From contig JAANDG010000594.1 of assembly GCA_036852015.1 (NCBI GenBank), positions 24,899 to 88,898 on the forward strand: DNA of 64,000 bases, in the 5' to 3' direction. The translations under genes and the position numbers were made by a program. Of the stretch, positions 37,119 to 49,406 are shown piece by piece. The first letter of the stretch is position 1. The number at the start of each line of letters is the position of its first letter. The DNA comes from Pelodera strongyloides (Eukaryota > Nematoda > Chromadorea > Rhabditida > Rhabditidae). The notes beneath the pieces were generated by a model. That model did no database searches. It was given only the letters and a program-made list of their open reading frames with translations, and had not been told where the DNA came from.

Positions 37119-37697
37119 TTCCGGGGAGACAAGCAAGTGCAGCCCTAATGGTTGATGGATGTAAGGTTTTTATAATTAAGGTTAGGATTTAAGTGTCTAG
37201 TTCGTGGCGGTCCTGGCTATGAATAACTGGCCTCCGCTCTTACCGAAAGACAACTACAGTATCCGAAGTGACCAGCTGCACAAGTGCTACGCTTCAGTCA
37301 GTCAGCGTACTGTAGCTGTCCCTAGACTGGGTTTAACGCGCGCTTCCTACCGTAGTTGCTACAACATGCGGAGCGCGGGCAAATATTAATTTGAATTTGC
37401 ACATTTTATTTTTGGTTTGAAAGGTTTTGTTTTGGTTTGTTTTATGTTTTTGCGCTGCTTGCATCCTCCCGGCAAACAAAAAGTTAAGCTACAAAAAATA
37501 GAGAAAAACGAGATATGGTAGAGACTAAGAAACTAAGAATTACTGAGCAAATTATGGAGCAGTATCGGGCGAGTTTGGCTCCTCTGTCGAGAAAGGCCTT
37601 GCCGTCCTGCGCTCAGTTGTGCTTCGTGTCCTTAGCACATTAGCCTCCGTGCGTCCGTCCTTGACCTACAATGTGTAGAATAAACATTTTGTTCGTC

Positions 37698-40600
37698 CTA
37701 TTTATATTCCGTTTGGGTTGCCGTTGTTGAAAAAGAGTTGAATTGTTTGGTTTTGCAGGTTATACGTGCACGGCGTGTGGATTCGGCATTGGCGTTTGCG
37801 GTCGTTCCGGTTGGCCGATTGCTGGGATATTTTCGAAGGTTTGTGGTTTGGTTGTCGGTTGAGGTTTTCTCAAAGGTGTTCAATTTATCAACGAAAAAAC
37901 GTTTCTCGATCATTTTCCTCGCTTCCGTGTTCTCGATCAGATCCATTTTCTGAGGTTCCGTGTTCGATTTGCTCTTCGCAGTGGTTTGAGTAGTCCTCGT
38001 AGTCGTTCACATTGACTATTCTGATTAGTCTATGGTTTTGCGTTTTTGGTTTTTGATAGGTTTCCATTGGTTTTCGTGTATTCACCAATCTGTTTTCACG
38101 TTGTGGATCCGAATTACGCGCAATTGGGTGGTTTCTGGGCCACGGTTTTGCATTTTCATTGTTTGGTTTCAGTTTCGCTTCGGTCGATGGGTTCATCGGA
38201 TTCGTCGCTCCTTGGTCACCGAATCGAGCGTGACGGCGTTGATATGCTTCTGCAACTCTCAGGTTCGTTCTTATGGTTTCTGGGTTGTATCCGTTATGGT
38301 TTTGCCTGTGATCCTTTTGCTGGTTTGGGTAATGTTGGGTTTGTCGCTTTTTGTACGTAAAGCACATGTGTTAGTTATGAAGTCCATTGCATTTTCGGCA
38401 ATCTGGTTCTTCGCAACGGTTCGCATTGTGATCTCGCTCAAAACATTTCTCACATGCGTTATTGGTTCGCAGTTTTTCCCTTTTTATGACTGCAGGCATA
38501 TTTAGTCTACACTCACGGCTTCTGTGCCCAGTTACGTTACAGAATAGGCATGGCAGGAAGTTCGAGTTACGTTTGTATGTTAAATCGCGCATTCTATCAA
38601 TGTCCGCGTGGGTTTCAGCAATGATTTTAATGTTTTCGAGTAGTTCGTCGGTATTCCACTCTCTTCGGTTTGTTTTCTCGGTCATAGTCAGTTTTTCGGT
38701 AATTTGGTATGGGAATTTGGATTTTAGATCTCTCCTGAAAGCTGCGTTATCTACGCTTTCATAGCGCTCGATTTGGTTTGTGAGTGCTTTTAATTCCAGG
38801 TACGTGCTGAGTAGCTCGACTCCTTTGTTCGAGGACCGTGGAACAGCGTCAAACTGTGCGTACAAGGCAAGTTTTTTCGTGTAGTTATCGTTAAAAAGGT
38901 TTTGCAGACATTGGATGATTTGGTTGTAGAATCAGGCTATAATTTCCATGCGTAATTTCGGAGATGGTCGCTTAGTTGAGAGTCTAACCGTAAATTACCA
39001 CTGATACGTTTCACCCAAATCTATATATTTGCATTTGCCCCAGGAGATGGTCAAAGCCAATCCGGAGATGGTTGATGCGTAATTTTACGCATAGATTTAT
39101 AGCCTGGTAGAATTCATCGGTCTGGGGGTACTGTAGAACGCATTTTAAGGCGAGACCTTTGCATCGTTTTCTGAGCACGGACAATTTGGTTGAGGGTGGG
39201 TAGTTTCTTTCATGAATATGAGGTCGGAAAACATCCCAGAACGTGTCCCATTCGTTTGGTACGCCTGCGAATTCCGGGATGTCCACTTCGATTAAGGTTT
39301 TATCTAATCTGAATTCGGTTTCAGGCTCATATTGGTTCGGTTGGTTATGGATATCGTACGCGGGAAAGCGACGGATTGACGCGTGGTTCTCAATATGGTG
39401 GTTTTGATGATACGGTTCCACAAATGTTTCGACAGGTAATCGAAATTTTACTCCCGGTCTTGGTCTTATGTTCGGAGTGGTTCCAAAATGGGTTTCGGGG
39501 TTGGCTATGAGTTTAGGATTTGGGTTTCTAACGGGACGTATTACTTCTTGGTTTGGTTCCGGCTGAAAATGTTGGTTTTGAATAATGGTTCGTGGGGTTA
39601 GTGCGGTTAAAGGTGTGCACAAAGGGGTTGTGAGAGTATTAATCATTTCAGTATTACCTCCACTTTGTTCCAGGTTTGCTTCCGTCTCGTGTCCCGTCCG
39701 TCCATGTCCATTCCCACTGCTGATGGTCCGATCCGGGCGATTTATTCCTCGCGGCGGCGGCGTGTTATCGATGTGTGAAGCTTGGTTAGTATTCGTTGTG
39801 GTTTCAAATTTCAGGATTGTATGAGGAGATTTTGGTTCAAATAGGTTATCTTCGGCAATGGTTTTAAGGTGGTCGAGGACTTTTCTGGTTCTACGTAATA
39901 GCCCTCTAATGTCGTTATCTACTACATAGGTTTGGGGGCCTTGTTTGTCTGAATCGGGGAGTGAATCGATTTCCAGCATGCTATCATAAAGACCCTGTTC
40001 GGTTCTTTCTAGTCGCCGAATGGTTCCGAGTAGTTTGTTAATTAGTCTTTGAGATTCGGGTTCATTTGTGGGTAGTTCTTCCCATTCGGTTTCAATAAGA
40101 TAATGGGTTTCCTGCTCAGGTCACGCTTCGCTGGCGTGCGGTCATTTATGAAGCACGCATGCGGCATCCAATCCGCTGGCATGCAGTCCGACGGACTGCA
40201 TGCGTGACCAGGACAGTCCCGGTCACGCGTGCGGCAGCCATTTATGCACAGTGCCGTAAAGGTGCGGAAAATGAATGTTTGCACAGGACCCCTCCCCCTT
40301 CCTACATATAAAAATAACAATAAATACAGCACTACAACAATAAAACAACGCAAACCACACCAATACAACAATAGTCCATCAATATATTTATCCGAGCACA
40401 CTTAAAAAAGACATACAAAAGAGCAAGAAATGTCAATTAAACTTAATATACTCATCAGTTCGGAAGGCAGCTACTCCTATAACACAACAATAAGGCAGTT
40501 ATGGCTAAGCTACGAAAGCAAGGAATAACAAAAAACACGCGATTACGTTGAGTTATGTAATCAGTCCTCAGTGACATTTTCCTCTCTTCTGGTTGTGGAT

Positions 40601-42164
40601 TACTTTGTGATATAGTCCTGAAATCGCCATGGTCTCCGCACATCTGAAAAAATAAATAAAAAAAATTCAGTTCAATCCATAAAATGCATTCGAATTATTA
40701 TTACCTGATTTATACAGAGCACATGACATTGGTATTGGACGCAAGCCCAGGACCGTTTTTGTTTCGAAATAAAATAGAGGGTGTGTCGCATGCTACTACC
40801 AAGACGATACATTATTTATCACTAGTTTCACATTAATGCACATGCTATACGGTACAAAGTGTACTATGGTATGTTGCTTTAATAGTCCAAAAAAATATAT
40901 ATATATATATATTCTTACCCATATCATACTGATCCACTGGATCCTGCTTCCCAGCAATCAAGTGCAGAACATCGTTCGTTTCGTAATGTGATGAAGAGCG
41001 GAAGAAAAGAACATGAGCGAACTAAATATAAATTTAATTTAAAGAAGATGTAAAACACCGATATGACACGATTACAGAGCGATATCTACGGCTGCAAAAC
41101 GCGAGGCTTTTCACGCCAATTAAGGACACTACTGCATACTACTGCAATTGAGGAAAAAAAATACAAAAGATGTATAAAGACCTTGAAATTGGGCTTCGAA
41201 CTCCCTTGAATAAAGGTGCACGCTCTTTTAGCGTAAAACAAATTTTAAATGTACCTGGCGGAGAACGAGTAAAGTTAGGGCATCGGAGTGGAACTAGTCG
41301 AGTGGATCAAGTCGAAGTTCTGAAACGGAAAATATAAAAAATTTCGGTTTTTGTCAAGAAAGGCACCCTACTTTGATTTGGTGGTTAACTAACATGAATA
41401 GAAATGAGCAGGCTGTCATACGACATCCACATATTAAACAACTTCAATTGACCAAAATTTTCATAAGATCAACAAGAAAATAACTTACAAACCACGCAAT
41501 CACGAACATCCAATAATTCTCACAAATAGACCAGGAAGTTGAGTGTTCCGAGGCGTCTAACAGCCTAAAAAATTTGCTGAAACCCGGTAATGTAGTTCTA
41601 ATTAGAGAGTCGTGTTCATAACTAAAATGCAATAGAAAGTACACACCTAAATAACTCAATGTCATGGGCAATGTTAGCAACAATCACCCAAAAAAACTAA
41701 GTATCAGCTTCGTAAACTGTAAATAAAACACACTTACTGCTGCATTCTTCTTCCATCGTCCATTTTTCGTTGTTGTCACCAGTGCCGCTCGCTTATATTC
41801 GTCGTACCTGCTTCACAAAGCATTAGTACAACAATAAATAAGCAAATTAAACCAGCAAACGGAAAGAAATGTAAGAAAACAGCAATTCGTAGAAAAAACG
41901 TAAAAAAATGAAAGCGTGCATTTTCCCAAAAGTGCAAGATGCACGGTTAGTGCGAAAATGCGGCACGCGTGACCAGACCGTCCGCTACCGAAAAAAGCAC
42001 GCGTGCCGCATGGAGGACTGCACGCGTGCTTTTTGACTTAAATGACCGCACGCCAGCGGAAGGTCACCCATGTAGGTAATGGTTTCATATCTGGTTTTCC
42101 AGTTCTCAAGGTTATCTTGCAACAAAAGTGCTTTGAATGATTGAATTTTAATTCTAGGTGCCAT
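37698..42164 (-). pseudogene. BEL/Pao gag, disrupted
   Basis: ATG at 42164 (MAPRIKIQSFKALLLQDNLE) to 42069, then the GGTCACG element, then 40118 onward. 39979-39011 includes VDIPEFAGVPNEWDTFWDVF, the capsid-like domain typical of Pao gags (DUF1759). After a frameshift, 38865-38371 has two zinc knuckles (CLFCNVTGHRSREC and CEKCFERDHNANRC, both CX2CX4HX4C). An in-frame TAA at 38371-38373 cuts the third Cys motif, after which the same frame continues in a polar, Asn-rich stretch. Function was capsid formation and RNA binding; this copy is dead. Confidence 0.85.
40119..42068. mobile_element. GGTCACG-ended element, copy 2
   Basis: Inserted in gag. Ends GGTCACGCTTCGCTGGCG and mirror of GGTGACCTTCCGCTGGCG. 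Inverted relative to copy 1 and without its Helitron and retroelement insert. On the minus strand, after TTTTTCAG at about 40644, an open stretch (CGDHGDFRTISQSNPQPEE) matches the copy 1 exon-like segment at 32999 by position. Confidence 0.7.
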
Positions 42165-42319
42165 CCACTGGGGAAACTCCGCGGCTGCGCGGCGCGCCTG
42201 TGGCGCAAAAATGTTGCGCGGCGGTCACACGGCGGTATCGCGGCGCAAATAGTCACAATCCCGAAAAGTGATCCGCGGCTGGTGCGCCCCAGGTGCGCCG
42301 TGAGGCCGCCAGATGTTAG

Positions 42320-45300
42320 TTATTAAAATGCACGGAAAGTACCGTACGCAGAAAGTCAACACCACACCCAACACTGCACCACACACCGTAATTATACACA
42401 AATTTAGCGAAAAGTTTTCGTGAATTTTTTTTCCTTTTTTTTTATTGTTTCTGAAAAAAAAAGATATTTGTTATTGAATTGTTGTTGTATTATTCCATTA
42501 CTCGACATTTCAAAGTTAGAGCACCGTTTGTTTTAGCACATTGAATGGGTAAATGTCTAAAACATTATGTTTATATCCCTAGCATACCAAGGAAATATGT
42601 AGGATTTGTGCTTTTTTAGGAAAAAATTATAAGTACCATTCAGTGAAGTATATAACGCAGTTTGTTGCTATGTATATTTTTTATCAAAATATGTTGTCCT
42701 TTGAACGTCTTAACGATGTTTCTTTTGTTTCCTTTGCTTTTCAGATTTCAAGTTGCGATTTGCGATTATTGACGTGCCTGATTGAATTTTCGACGCTTAC
42801 GAGTCCAGTTCAAGACCAGCTCTTTGTCGACTATATTAAAAACGAGGGATGAATTATTGGACGTGAGTTCTTTCTGTTATCACTGGCTTGTGTTCTCAAG
42901 TTTTCATATTTTCATTCCTCTTATTCTTAGGCGAGAAGGCAATGGAGCGCAGGGAATGTGTTGGCGCGACTCGAGCAATCCAGTGCCTCCGTGTTTGCTG
43001 GATTCTTAGAAATGCCACGAACACCGGGTATGTTTTTTTTAACTGGTTATATTTACATGGGTGCGAAGTTGCGTTTACTTTGGAATAATGTAAATTCAAC
43101 GTGTATTGTTTTCTTTAAAGTCCCTAACAGGGCCAGGCATCTTTCCCTTGGTCATTTTGCGCTATTACCGAATTTGTGTACTGACTTCTGTGCAGAACAT
43201 TGGTCAATAATTGCGCATCCATTGCATATATATGGGCGTGACAAGTAGATCTTGTTGGATAACTTCAGGTGTGCAAATGCGTTCTACGCTATTCCGGACG
43301 GAGAATCATATTTAAAAATAAGGTGTTAGCGGGAATGAACCTGCCGCTTTAATTCGTCGATATTCTTATGTTACCCGAAGAAAAGTAGATATTTGAGAGT
43401 AGAGTAGCAGTGGTACTGATGCACTTTGTTGTTGTTCTTTAGAGTATAAAATACTTTTTTTACAGTTTGCACACGCGCTGAAAGTGAAAGTCTGTGTTGA
43501 GGCGTTGACAGCTGGGTGGACCGTGCCTACACTTGGAAGCATAGACGTCGAAGATTGCAGTGTATTTTAAGAGGTTCGTTGTTGCCAATTTTGTTACTTT
43601 TTGCAGTTGCTCGTTGTTGCTAATTTTGTTACTTTTCGTTGCGTATTTTTAGAATACACACAAAGTATGAATACTGCTTTCAGATCTTTTCACGCGATGT
43701 GCTTGTCGTTGTCTTGTCTGTGCTCGCTACTCCGGGTCTAGTGTTTGCTTCTGGATCGCTTATGTGTATGTTACTTTTTTATTGGTCATATCTTTTCCTA
43801 ACTTAAATCTGTAGGCGGAGTGATGTTCTGTTCTGTCTTTCAATTTGTGTTTCGTTTCGCGACTATTCCGACTATTATTTTCCCTTTTCAGGTTACTATG
43901 TGACACGCTCACTGTCTTCCGACGATTACTCGCGCTGCAATTTACTGTTCAAGAATAACGCCATTTACCCTAAAATGCATGTGAGTTTATTTTCTTATTT
44001 CTGTTATTTAAAACATTACGATTCCGAGATTACGTTGTGCTCCTCCTATGGTGCGTTCAATAATACTAATTCACCGTTTCATTTTCCAGTCAAATTTGTA
44101 ATGTTTTCAGGTCAATCCTTCATGCACTACGCAGCCGGTTGGACAATTTTCTTCATTTCCAATGGGCCCCTTTTGAAAGAAGAAATGTCAATTGGAACCA
44201 TCACCACCCGATCTTAAACCATTCGGTTGGTATTATACATTTGTGTATTTTATATTTTTTAGTTTACTCATTATGTGCTGCCTATTAGAGGATCGCAATC
44301 ACTACAAAATCATCATTTTGCTTCGAGTTTACTTGAATTTAGTAAAGAATAAAGAAAATACTTTACCGAAACCGAATAGTTTTAATTCCATCTCAGGGAG
44401 TGAACAGTGAACAAGTAGAAAAGTAGTTCTACTAAACTACCGCGGGATTATGAAACGTGTAGTGATATGCCTGCAGACCCTTGCAATATATGTAAAAATA
44501 TTATATGCAGATTTTATTTGCATACTCCCGATCGGGAAGCAGCTGTATGAACACGTTTCGTAGAACTACTTTTCTAATTGTTCACTCCCTGAGTTGGAAT
44601 TCAAATTAATTCGGTTTTGGTAAAGTATTTGTCTCCATTCTTTACTAAATACAAATCAACACGAAGAAAAACGATGATTTTGCAGTGAATGCGATCCTTT
44701 AAAGCGAAATACCGGCCGGTTTTTGAATCTAGTACACACCATCATTCTTATGATGATTATGTAAAGGAGCATAAAGTAGAACAAAAATCGAGCTAAATGA
44801 ATAATGATCCAGTTGTTCAAAAACCGGCCGGTTTTTGAATCTAGTATTTATATCAATTTTTATTTAATTACATTTCTTATTACTTTCGCTTCTTCACTTT
44901 AACGTTTGCAGGCAAATTTTATATTTAAAGTGTTGCAACATTCGGCTTTGAAACGTATTTTGACTGGACCGGTGTTCTAATTGGATAATAATAATACTTT
45001 CCCTCACCTATTTTTGTAGATTGTAGAATATTATGTCTTCGTAGTAGGAGTATTTAAATATTGCATATTTGAAATAATCAAATGAAGTCCCTGACCCATT
45101 ACTTCTTTTAGTCGTTAGTTTTCTATTAATAGTCCTTTTGTCGTTTTCTATTTGTTGATCGCTTTGACAACTGATTTGTATTTTCAGTGTATGCATTATT
45201 TAATTACCTTACAACCATAATTTAATTATCGTAACGATTTTATTTATTGATTTTTGCCGCTGAATTTAATTCGTAGTTTTTCCAGTGTTGTTTATGCTAT

Positions 45301-45400
45301 TGTACTTGAATAAATATGTTTTTTTGTTGTTGTTGTCGTTTTTGCTCTGCTTATGTATTGTACAGTAGTAGGATTGGTAAGGTGGTAGTACGGGGTACGG
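42320..45400 (+). other. Unresolved insert with exon-like segments
   Basis: Lies in the leader of the LTR element between two GC-rich blocks (42170-42310 and 45411-45600) that share CGCCTGTGGCGCAAA. Candidate exons with splice borders on the plus strand: about 42745-42850, 42932-43026, 43468-43570 (FAHALKVKVCVEALTAGW, ending at TAA), 43892-43980 and 44111-44217. No protein family recognised and the joins are uncertain. It may be a captured gene, an autonomous element, or chance. Confidence 0.25.
44286..44702. mobile_element. TTAA MITE, GGATCGCAGTCAC family
   Basis: Ends AGGATCGCAATCACTACAAA and mirror; body with TATGAACACGTTTCGTAG. Relatives at 56520-56958 and 62909-63574. Followed by a damaged GCGAAATACCGGCCGG element from 44699. 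Confidence 0.8.
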
Positions 45401-45410
45401 TATGCTCGGT

Positions 45411-45600
45411 TCATGCCCATTTCGCGCAATCGCCGCGCAACCCTCGCGCCATCGCCGCGCAACCCCCGCGCCATCGCCGCGGACCACAGGCGGAATCGCC
45501 GCGCGCCTGTGGCGCAAAGTGGATCCGCCGCCCCGCTGTGGCGGAGCCTCTTTTTACGCGCGGCGATGGCGCCAATGTTGCGCGGCGATGGCGCGAAGTT
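45411..45600. repeat. GC-rich short repeats in the retrotransposon leader
   Basis: Several copies of CGCGCCATCGCCGCGCAAC in both orientations, able to form strong hairpins in the element's leader RNA. Confidence 0.6.
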
Positions 45601-45736
45601 TCACGTTGATCTGGATCGAAGATGACAAGAAGTAACAAGTTCGGAAGATAGAAGAAATTTCGAGGTTTCAAAGGATAAATGATTTATTAAGCAAGCGGAA
45701 GCGAGAATAAAGTTTATGGTTTTATTCCCGGTCACC

Positions 45737-45760
45737 GGTTCGAATGTTTCGGGGCACCAA
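45737..45760 (-). promoter_or_regulatory. Primer-binding site of the LTR element
   Basis: Directly beside the 5' LTR, the minus strand starts TTGGTGCCCCGAAACATTCG. Its complement ends ...GGGGCACCA and includes GGTTCGAA, i.e. the acceptor strand, CCA and T loop of a tRNA, the usual primer for minus-strand synthesis. Confidence 0.85.
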
Positions 45761-46282
45761 TGTAAAGACCGAAAGGCTCTCTGAGGACCCAAGACGAATA
45801 GCAAGAGGACCAATTATTGAGCACTTCCGGTCTCACGGCCTTTAAGCCACAAATACAGTAAACACAGTAATACAGCGAATAATCACTTGCAATAAGTAAG
45901 CAGTGACAGGAGACCAATCAATAAGAATGGTTTATAGTTAATAAAATACAATTACAGTAAAAGAATAGAAATACAATAATAAGAATAAGGCGAACGAGTC
46001 GTTGGTGCCTTATACGGTCACCAACCAATCGCAGTGATCCCGTAGGGACCTTAGGGTTATAGCACCAACTGGTGCAATGGCTAACACGCCAGAAATCGGC
46101 TACAAAGGCCTAACACAAAGGTTATAAGAATAGAAAGGTTATTATAGGTAAGTTAGAAGCTTCTAGAACACGATAATGATACACAGTTAACAAGGAAGAC
46201 TACGGTAGCATGTGCACCGAATAGTGAACTACAGAGCTAATTAGTGAATTAGAATATAGACAAAGTGGTCGCGGTCGCGACA
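45761..46282 (-). repeat. 5' LTR
   Basis: 522 bases, nearly identical to the left LTR without its MITE; the few mismatches suggest a fairly recent insertion. Confidence 0.92.
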
Positions 46283-46499
46283 CCACTAGGTGAGCCGCGA
46301 CACATACAATTAGAAGGATATTAAGTAAGCGTGGCTCCGGAGCCATTCACTAAAAATGAGCCATTAAGGCCAACTCTAGAAACAAATAAACAAAACTCCG
46401 ATCCTCACGACCACGAGTCTCTCCCTTCTATGTTATTTGTTAGATATTCGTAGATTTTTTGTTGCCAAAAAAACGTAAATAGTGTGCTAGTCACCTTTT

Positions 46500-46745
46500 T
46501 TACCTGATACGATATGCATACATTTTACACTGAGAGCCGATGAGTTGAGCGCCGCACCATTTCGGGAAACAAAATGCGCGCCGCAAAGGAATGGGAAACA
46601 AAATGTGCGCGGAATAGAAATGGCGCGCAAAGTGTTTCCCGAAAAGGTGCGGAAAAGGTGCGGAAATGGTGCGGCGCGCAACTTGCGCCCCGCACCATTT
46701 CCGCACCTTTTCGGCAACGTTTTTGAAAGCGCTCGGAGGATCTGC
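46500..46745. repeat. GC-rich GGTGCGG repeat block
   Basis: GAAAAGGTGCGGAAAAGGTGC and its mirror around the centre at about 46680, plus GCGCGCATTTTG-type blocks in reverse. Similar in opposite orientation to about 23160-23390, and the theme continues at 46895-47070. Confidence 0.6.
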
Positions 46746-46797
46746 CGTAAGTGCAGTTGTTGTACTAATATTTTTCCACAAGCACAGGTCTCACATG

Positions 46798-46880
46798 TGT
46801 TGTGTAGCTGAGTGGTCTAAGGCGCTGTTCAGAGGAAGTATCTAACAAGAGTGTAGGGTTCGAATCCAACACGCTGGTTT
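46798..46880 (+). pseudogene. tRNA-like sequence (Leu/Ser-type head)
   Basis: Box A TAGCTGAGTGGTCTAAGGCG and a perfect box B GGTTCGAATCC with a long variable region. The acceptor and anticodon stems do not pair well. Flanked on both sides by the GC-rich block, so likely part of a repeat. Confidence 0.5.
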
Positions 46881-47089
46881 CATTTTGAAGTTGCTACTTT
46901 TCCCGCACCGTTTCCGCACCTTTTCGGCAACGGTTTGGGGGTGTTTCCCGCAACAGTTTGGGGGTGTTTCCCACACCAAAACGGCAACCAGAGTCGGTGG
47001 AAAAACTTCTGCGGCGCGCATCAAATTCTTTTGCGGGAAACACCCCGAAACTGTTGCCGCGCGCAACTCTTGAGTTTCGTTGTTATTTA

Positions 47090-47500
47090 GTTGTGTATCC
47101 ACATATGTATGTTCAAATACAAGGTACGAGTGGAAGAATGAAAGATCAACAAGTATCTGACGGCTTTGATACGAGTATCGAGAAAGTTATTATCTATTTT
47201 CTGCACAACTCTGGCGCCATGCAGCATCACAAAAGTCTCAAATAATAAGAGCTGTTACAAAACTCATGTTTTTTCTCTGAAACGCAAAAGTAAAAATACA
47301 AATAAAGCATAAATATATGATGCATACGAGTATAAGAGCAACCAACTTGTAAAGTGAAAGGACACACTTAAACTTAAAGTTTCAGGCTCACCAGAAAGTC
47401 AGTAAAGCGAAAAATACTCGGGTTACGCGGCGTAACTATGCGAAAATTTACACGAAAGTACCTTGCATGAAACGTTATTAGGTACGAACATAGCCTAGCA
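47090..47500. other. Spacer without recognised feature
   Basis: No gene or repeat family identified. Confidence 0.4.
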
Positions 47501-47507
47501 GCATAAG

Positions 47508-48120
47508 GCGCGTTCGAGTTGGGAAAAGTTTGAAGAATTCCGGAAAAGTTAGGTTCACGATGCAACATTTGCATAATTTAGCATAATGCGGAAAAGCAGG
47601 ATATTCAGCTATGTTTGTCTGTGGCCTCCCTTTTGGCATGAGGGCGCGTTCGGGTTGCTCTTTCCGAAAGAGAAAGAGGCAAAAACCCCGTTCGGGTTGG
47701 ACCTTTCCGAAAGGATTTAATGCTTTGTGAAAGTGAAAAGTACAGTACACACTTTCCGTGAACACGCAGGGGTTTTATTTTTTATTTGAATGTGCACGGT
47801 CTGCGCACTTGTGCACAATTTCGGCATTGTATTTTTTCCCGACCGCCGACCTGCCCGCAGGCACATGGCAGTACGTGCACAAGACCGGAAGGAAATGCAC
47901 AGTGCACAATTAAATCGATTCAAGTCTTAAAACGAAAACCCCTGCGTGTTCACGGAAAGTGTGTACTGTACTTTTCACTTTCACAAAGCATTAAATCCTT
48001 TCGGAAAGGTCCAACCCGAACGGGGTTTTTGCCTCTTTCTCTTTCGGAAAGAGCAACCCGAACGCGCCCTGACCTATCAACCTTTCTCGCGTTTCCAATT
48101 TGAACCAACTTTTTCCAGAA
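47508..48120. mobile_element. Outer element with GGCGCGTTCGAG end
   Basis: Left end GGCGCGTTCGAGTTGGG then GAAGAATTCCGG; right side ends TTTTTCCAGAATTC. It resembles 8138-8396 and encloses the element at 47641-48070. Confidence 0.45.
47641..48070. mobile_element. Long-TIR element with AGGGCGCGTTCGGG ends
   Basis: Inverted repeats of more than 120 bases on each side (AGGGCGCGTTCGGGTTGCTC at the tip, CACTTTCCGTGAACACGCAG near the inner edge). A shorter relative lies at 62913-63150. Confidence 0.8.
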
Positions 48121-48837
48121 TTCTAATAATAATAATTTATTGACACATTATATAAAATATATAAGTGTGCATCATATAAATGATGATGAGAAGGTTGGCA
48201 AATTAAGCCGCATGTAACGATTAGCTTGAGGTTCGTTTATAAGAAAAGAGTAACACTATGCAACAAATAAATTACCAATAAGATTGAGTGTTTCGCCATA
48301 GTTGATTTTTTTGAATTTTCGTGCATTACCTCAGGAAATAAAACAATAACATAACACACACAATAGTGAATTATAAGATAAATCTATATACTACGGCATG
48401 CCTAAGAATAGTTTCTACCTAGCCACCTTTCTCAAATTCTAGCATCCGTAATATACCTCCACCCGCAGTAATTCGAATGCGCTATGCACGAAAATTCATA
48501 TACCGCACATGGTAGTTTTTGTGGATAAGCCACAGGCGTGCTACTCAAGGATACAGGTAAAATGATTAAATACAAGTTTGCTTCATGAGTTGTTCACTGA
48601 GGTTGGTTCCATACATACATGTTTGCACATGTTTGATTCTGATATAATTCTTTTAGAACGCAGATAAACATAACAAATACGATTCGATGTAGATAACAGT
48701 TGAAAATAGATACGAAACGAAATAACAGAGGTGAAAGTAAATATGATATTTAGGTTTCTTCGTGACTTTTCCATGATGTAGATGTAGCTGCAAACTCTAA
48801 TGGCCGTTTTTAGAAGATTTCTAAATGAATGTGATGA
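48121..48837. other. Possible 3' flank of a LINE relic
   Basis: AT-rich, no coding signal. It lies just downstream of the minus-strand LINE fragment and may include its untranslated tail. Confidence 0.3.
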
Positions 48838-49210
48838 TTAATTCGTTCTTGGAATATAGGTATATTCCCTAAACCCGACTGTGATATCATTTTCTTCGAA
48901 AACATTTAGAATTTGAGTGATGTCTGACGATTTCAATAGCCTTTTAAATGTTTTAGAATCATGTGCCTTTAGCAATTGTTCTGGCATTTTGTTTAGCCAT
49001 CTGGCCGTACGCAGAAAGAAACTGTGATAAAACGGGTTACGCTTTGCCAAAGGAACATGATATTCAAACGACGATAATCGTCCTCGAGTAGGCTTCATTA
49101 CGTAATATTTACTGAAGGAGTTCGCCTTTCAAAAGTTTGAATGTGAATATAAGGTCGTGTTGGATTCTTCTTTGTTGCAATGAAAGCAGGTTAAACTTAA
49201 CTTCTTCAGA
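48838..49210 (-). pseudogene. LINE (non-LTR) reverse transcriptase C-terminal relic
   Basis: Minus strand reads LLSLQQRRIQHDLIFTFKLL, then after a frameshift YHVPLAKRNPFYHSFFLRTA and NKMPEQLLKAHDSKTFKRLL, to a stop at 48838. This ordering (domain after the RT palm, VP..R....SFF.R....N.MP) is typical of CR1/Jockey/RTE-like LINE ends. The subclass is not resolvable from this piece. Confidence 0.65.
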
Positions 49211-49406
49211 ATTCAGAATTCTTTTTCCAGAACTTTTCCCATCTTAAATGCGCCTATACATATGTGGGTATACGTTGTTCCTACTGCATTCATATATACA
49301 CAGCCCAATATTCTCCAACTGTGAAAGTGCTGGCTGGTAAGTTTTCGACAACTGAATGACCCATTCTTTTATTTGTATTTTCCAGCCTAATGACCTTCTG
49401 GTGATC

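Larger units (their letters stand above)
36094..46282 (-). mobile_element. LTR retrotransposon, BEL/Pao type, with gag only
   Basis: Two direct LTRs (36094-37118 and 45761-46282), each TG...CA in coding orientation, bounded by the 5-base target duplication CCACT (36089-36093 and 46283-46287). A primer-binding site abuts the right LTR, so the element runs right to left. gag starts at 42164. Between the end of gag (about 37700) and the left LTR only some 580 bases remain, too little for protease, RT and integrase. It is therefore non-autonomous or internally deleted. Other elements are nested in the left LTR (36175-36681), in gag (40119-42068) and probably in the leader (about 42320-45400). Confidence 0.85.

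Noticed and set aside
37738..38764. Plus-strand open frames opposite gag
   Set aside because: They are mirror frames of the gag zinc-knuckle and linker region, which has clear motifs on the minus strand.
45316..45671. Arg/Pro/Ala-rich open frames in several frames
   Set aside because: GC-rich hairpin repeats of the retrotransposon leader open all frames; composition explains them.
42164..45737. Very long natural 5' leader of the LTR element
   Set aside because: The 3.5-kb gap between PBS and gag contains exon-like blocks and MITEs and is better explained by nested insertion.
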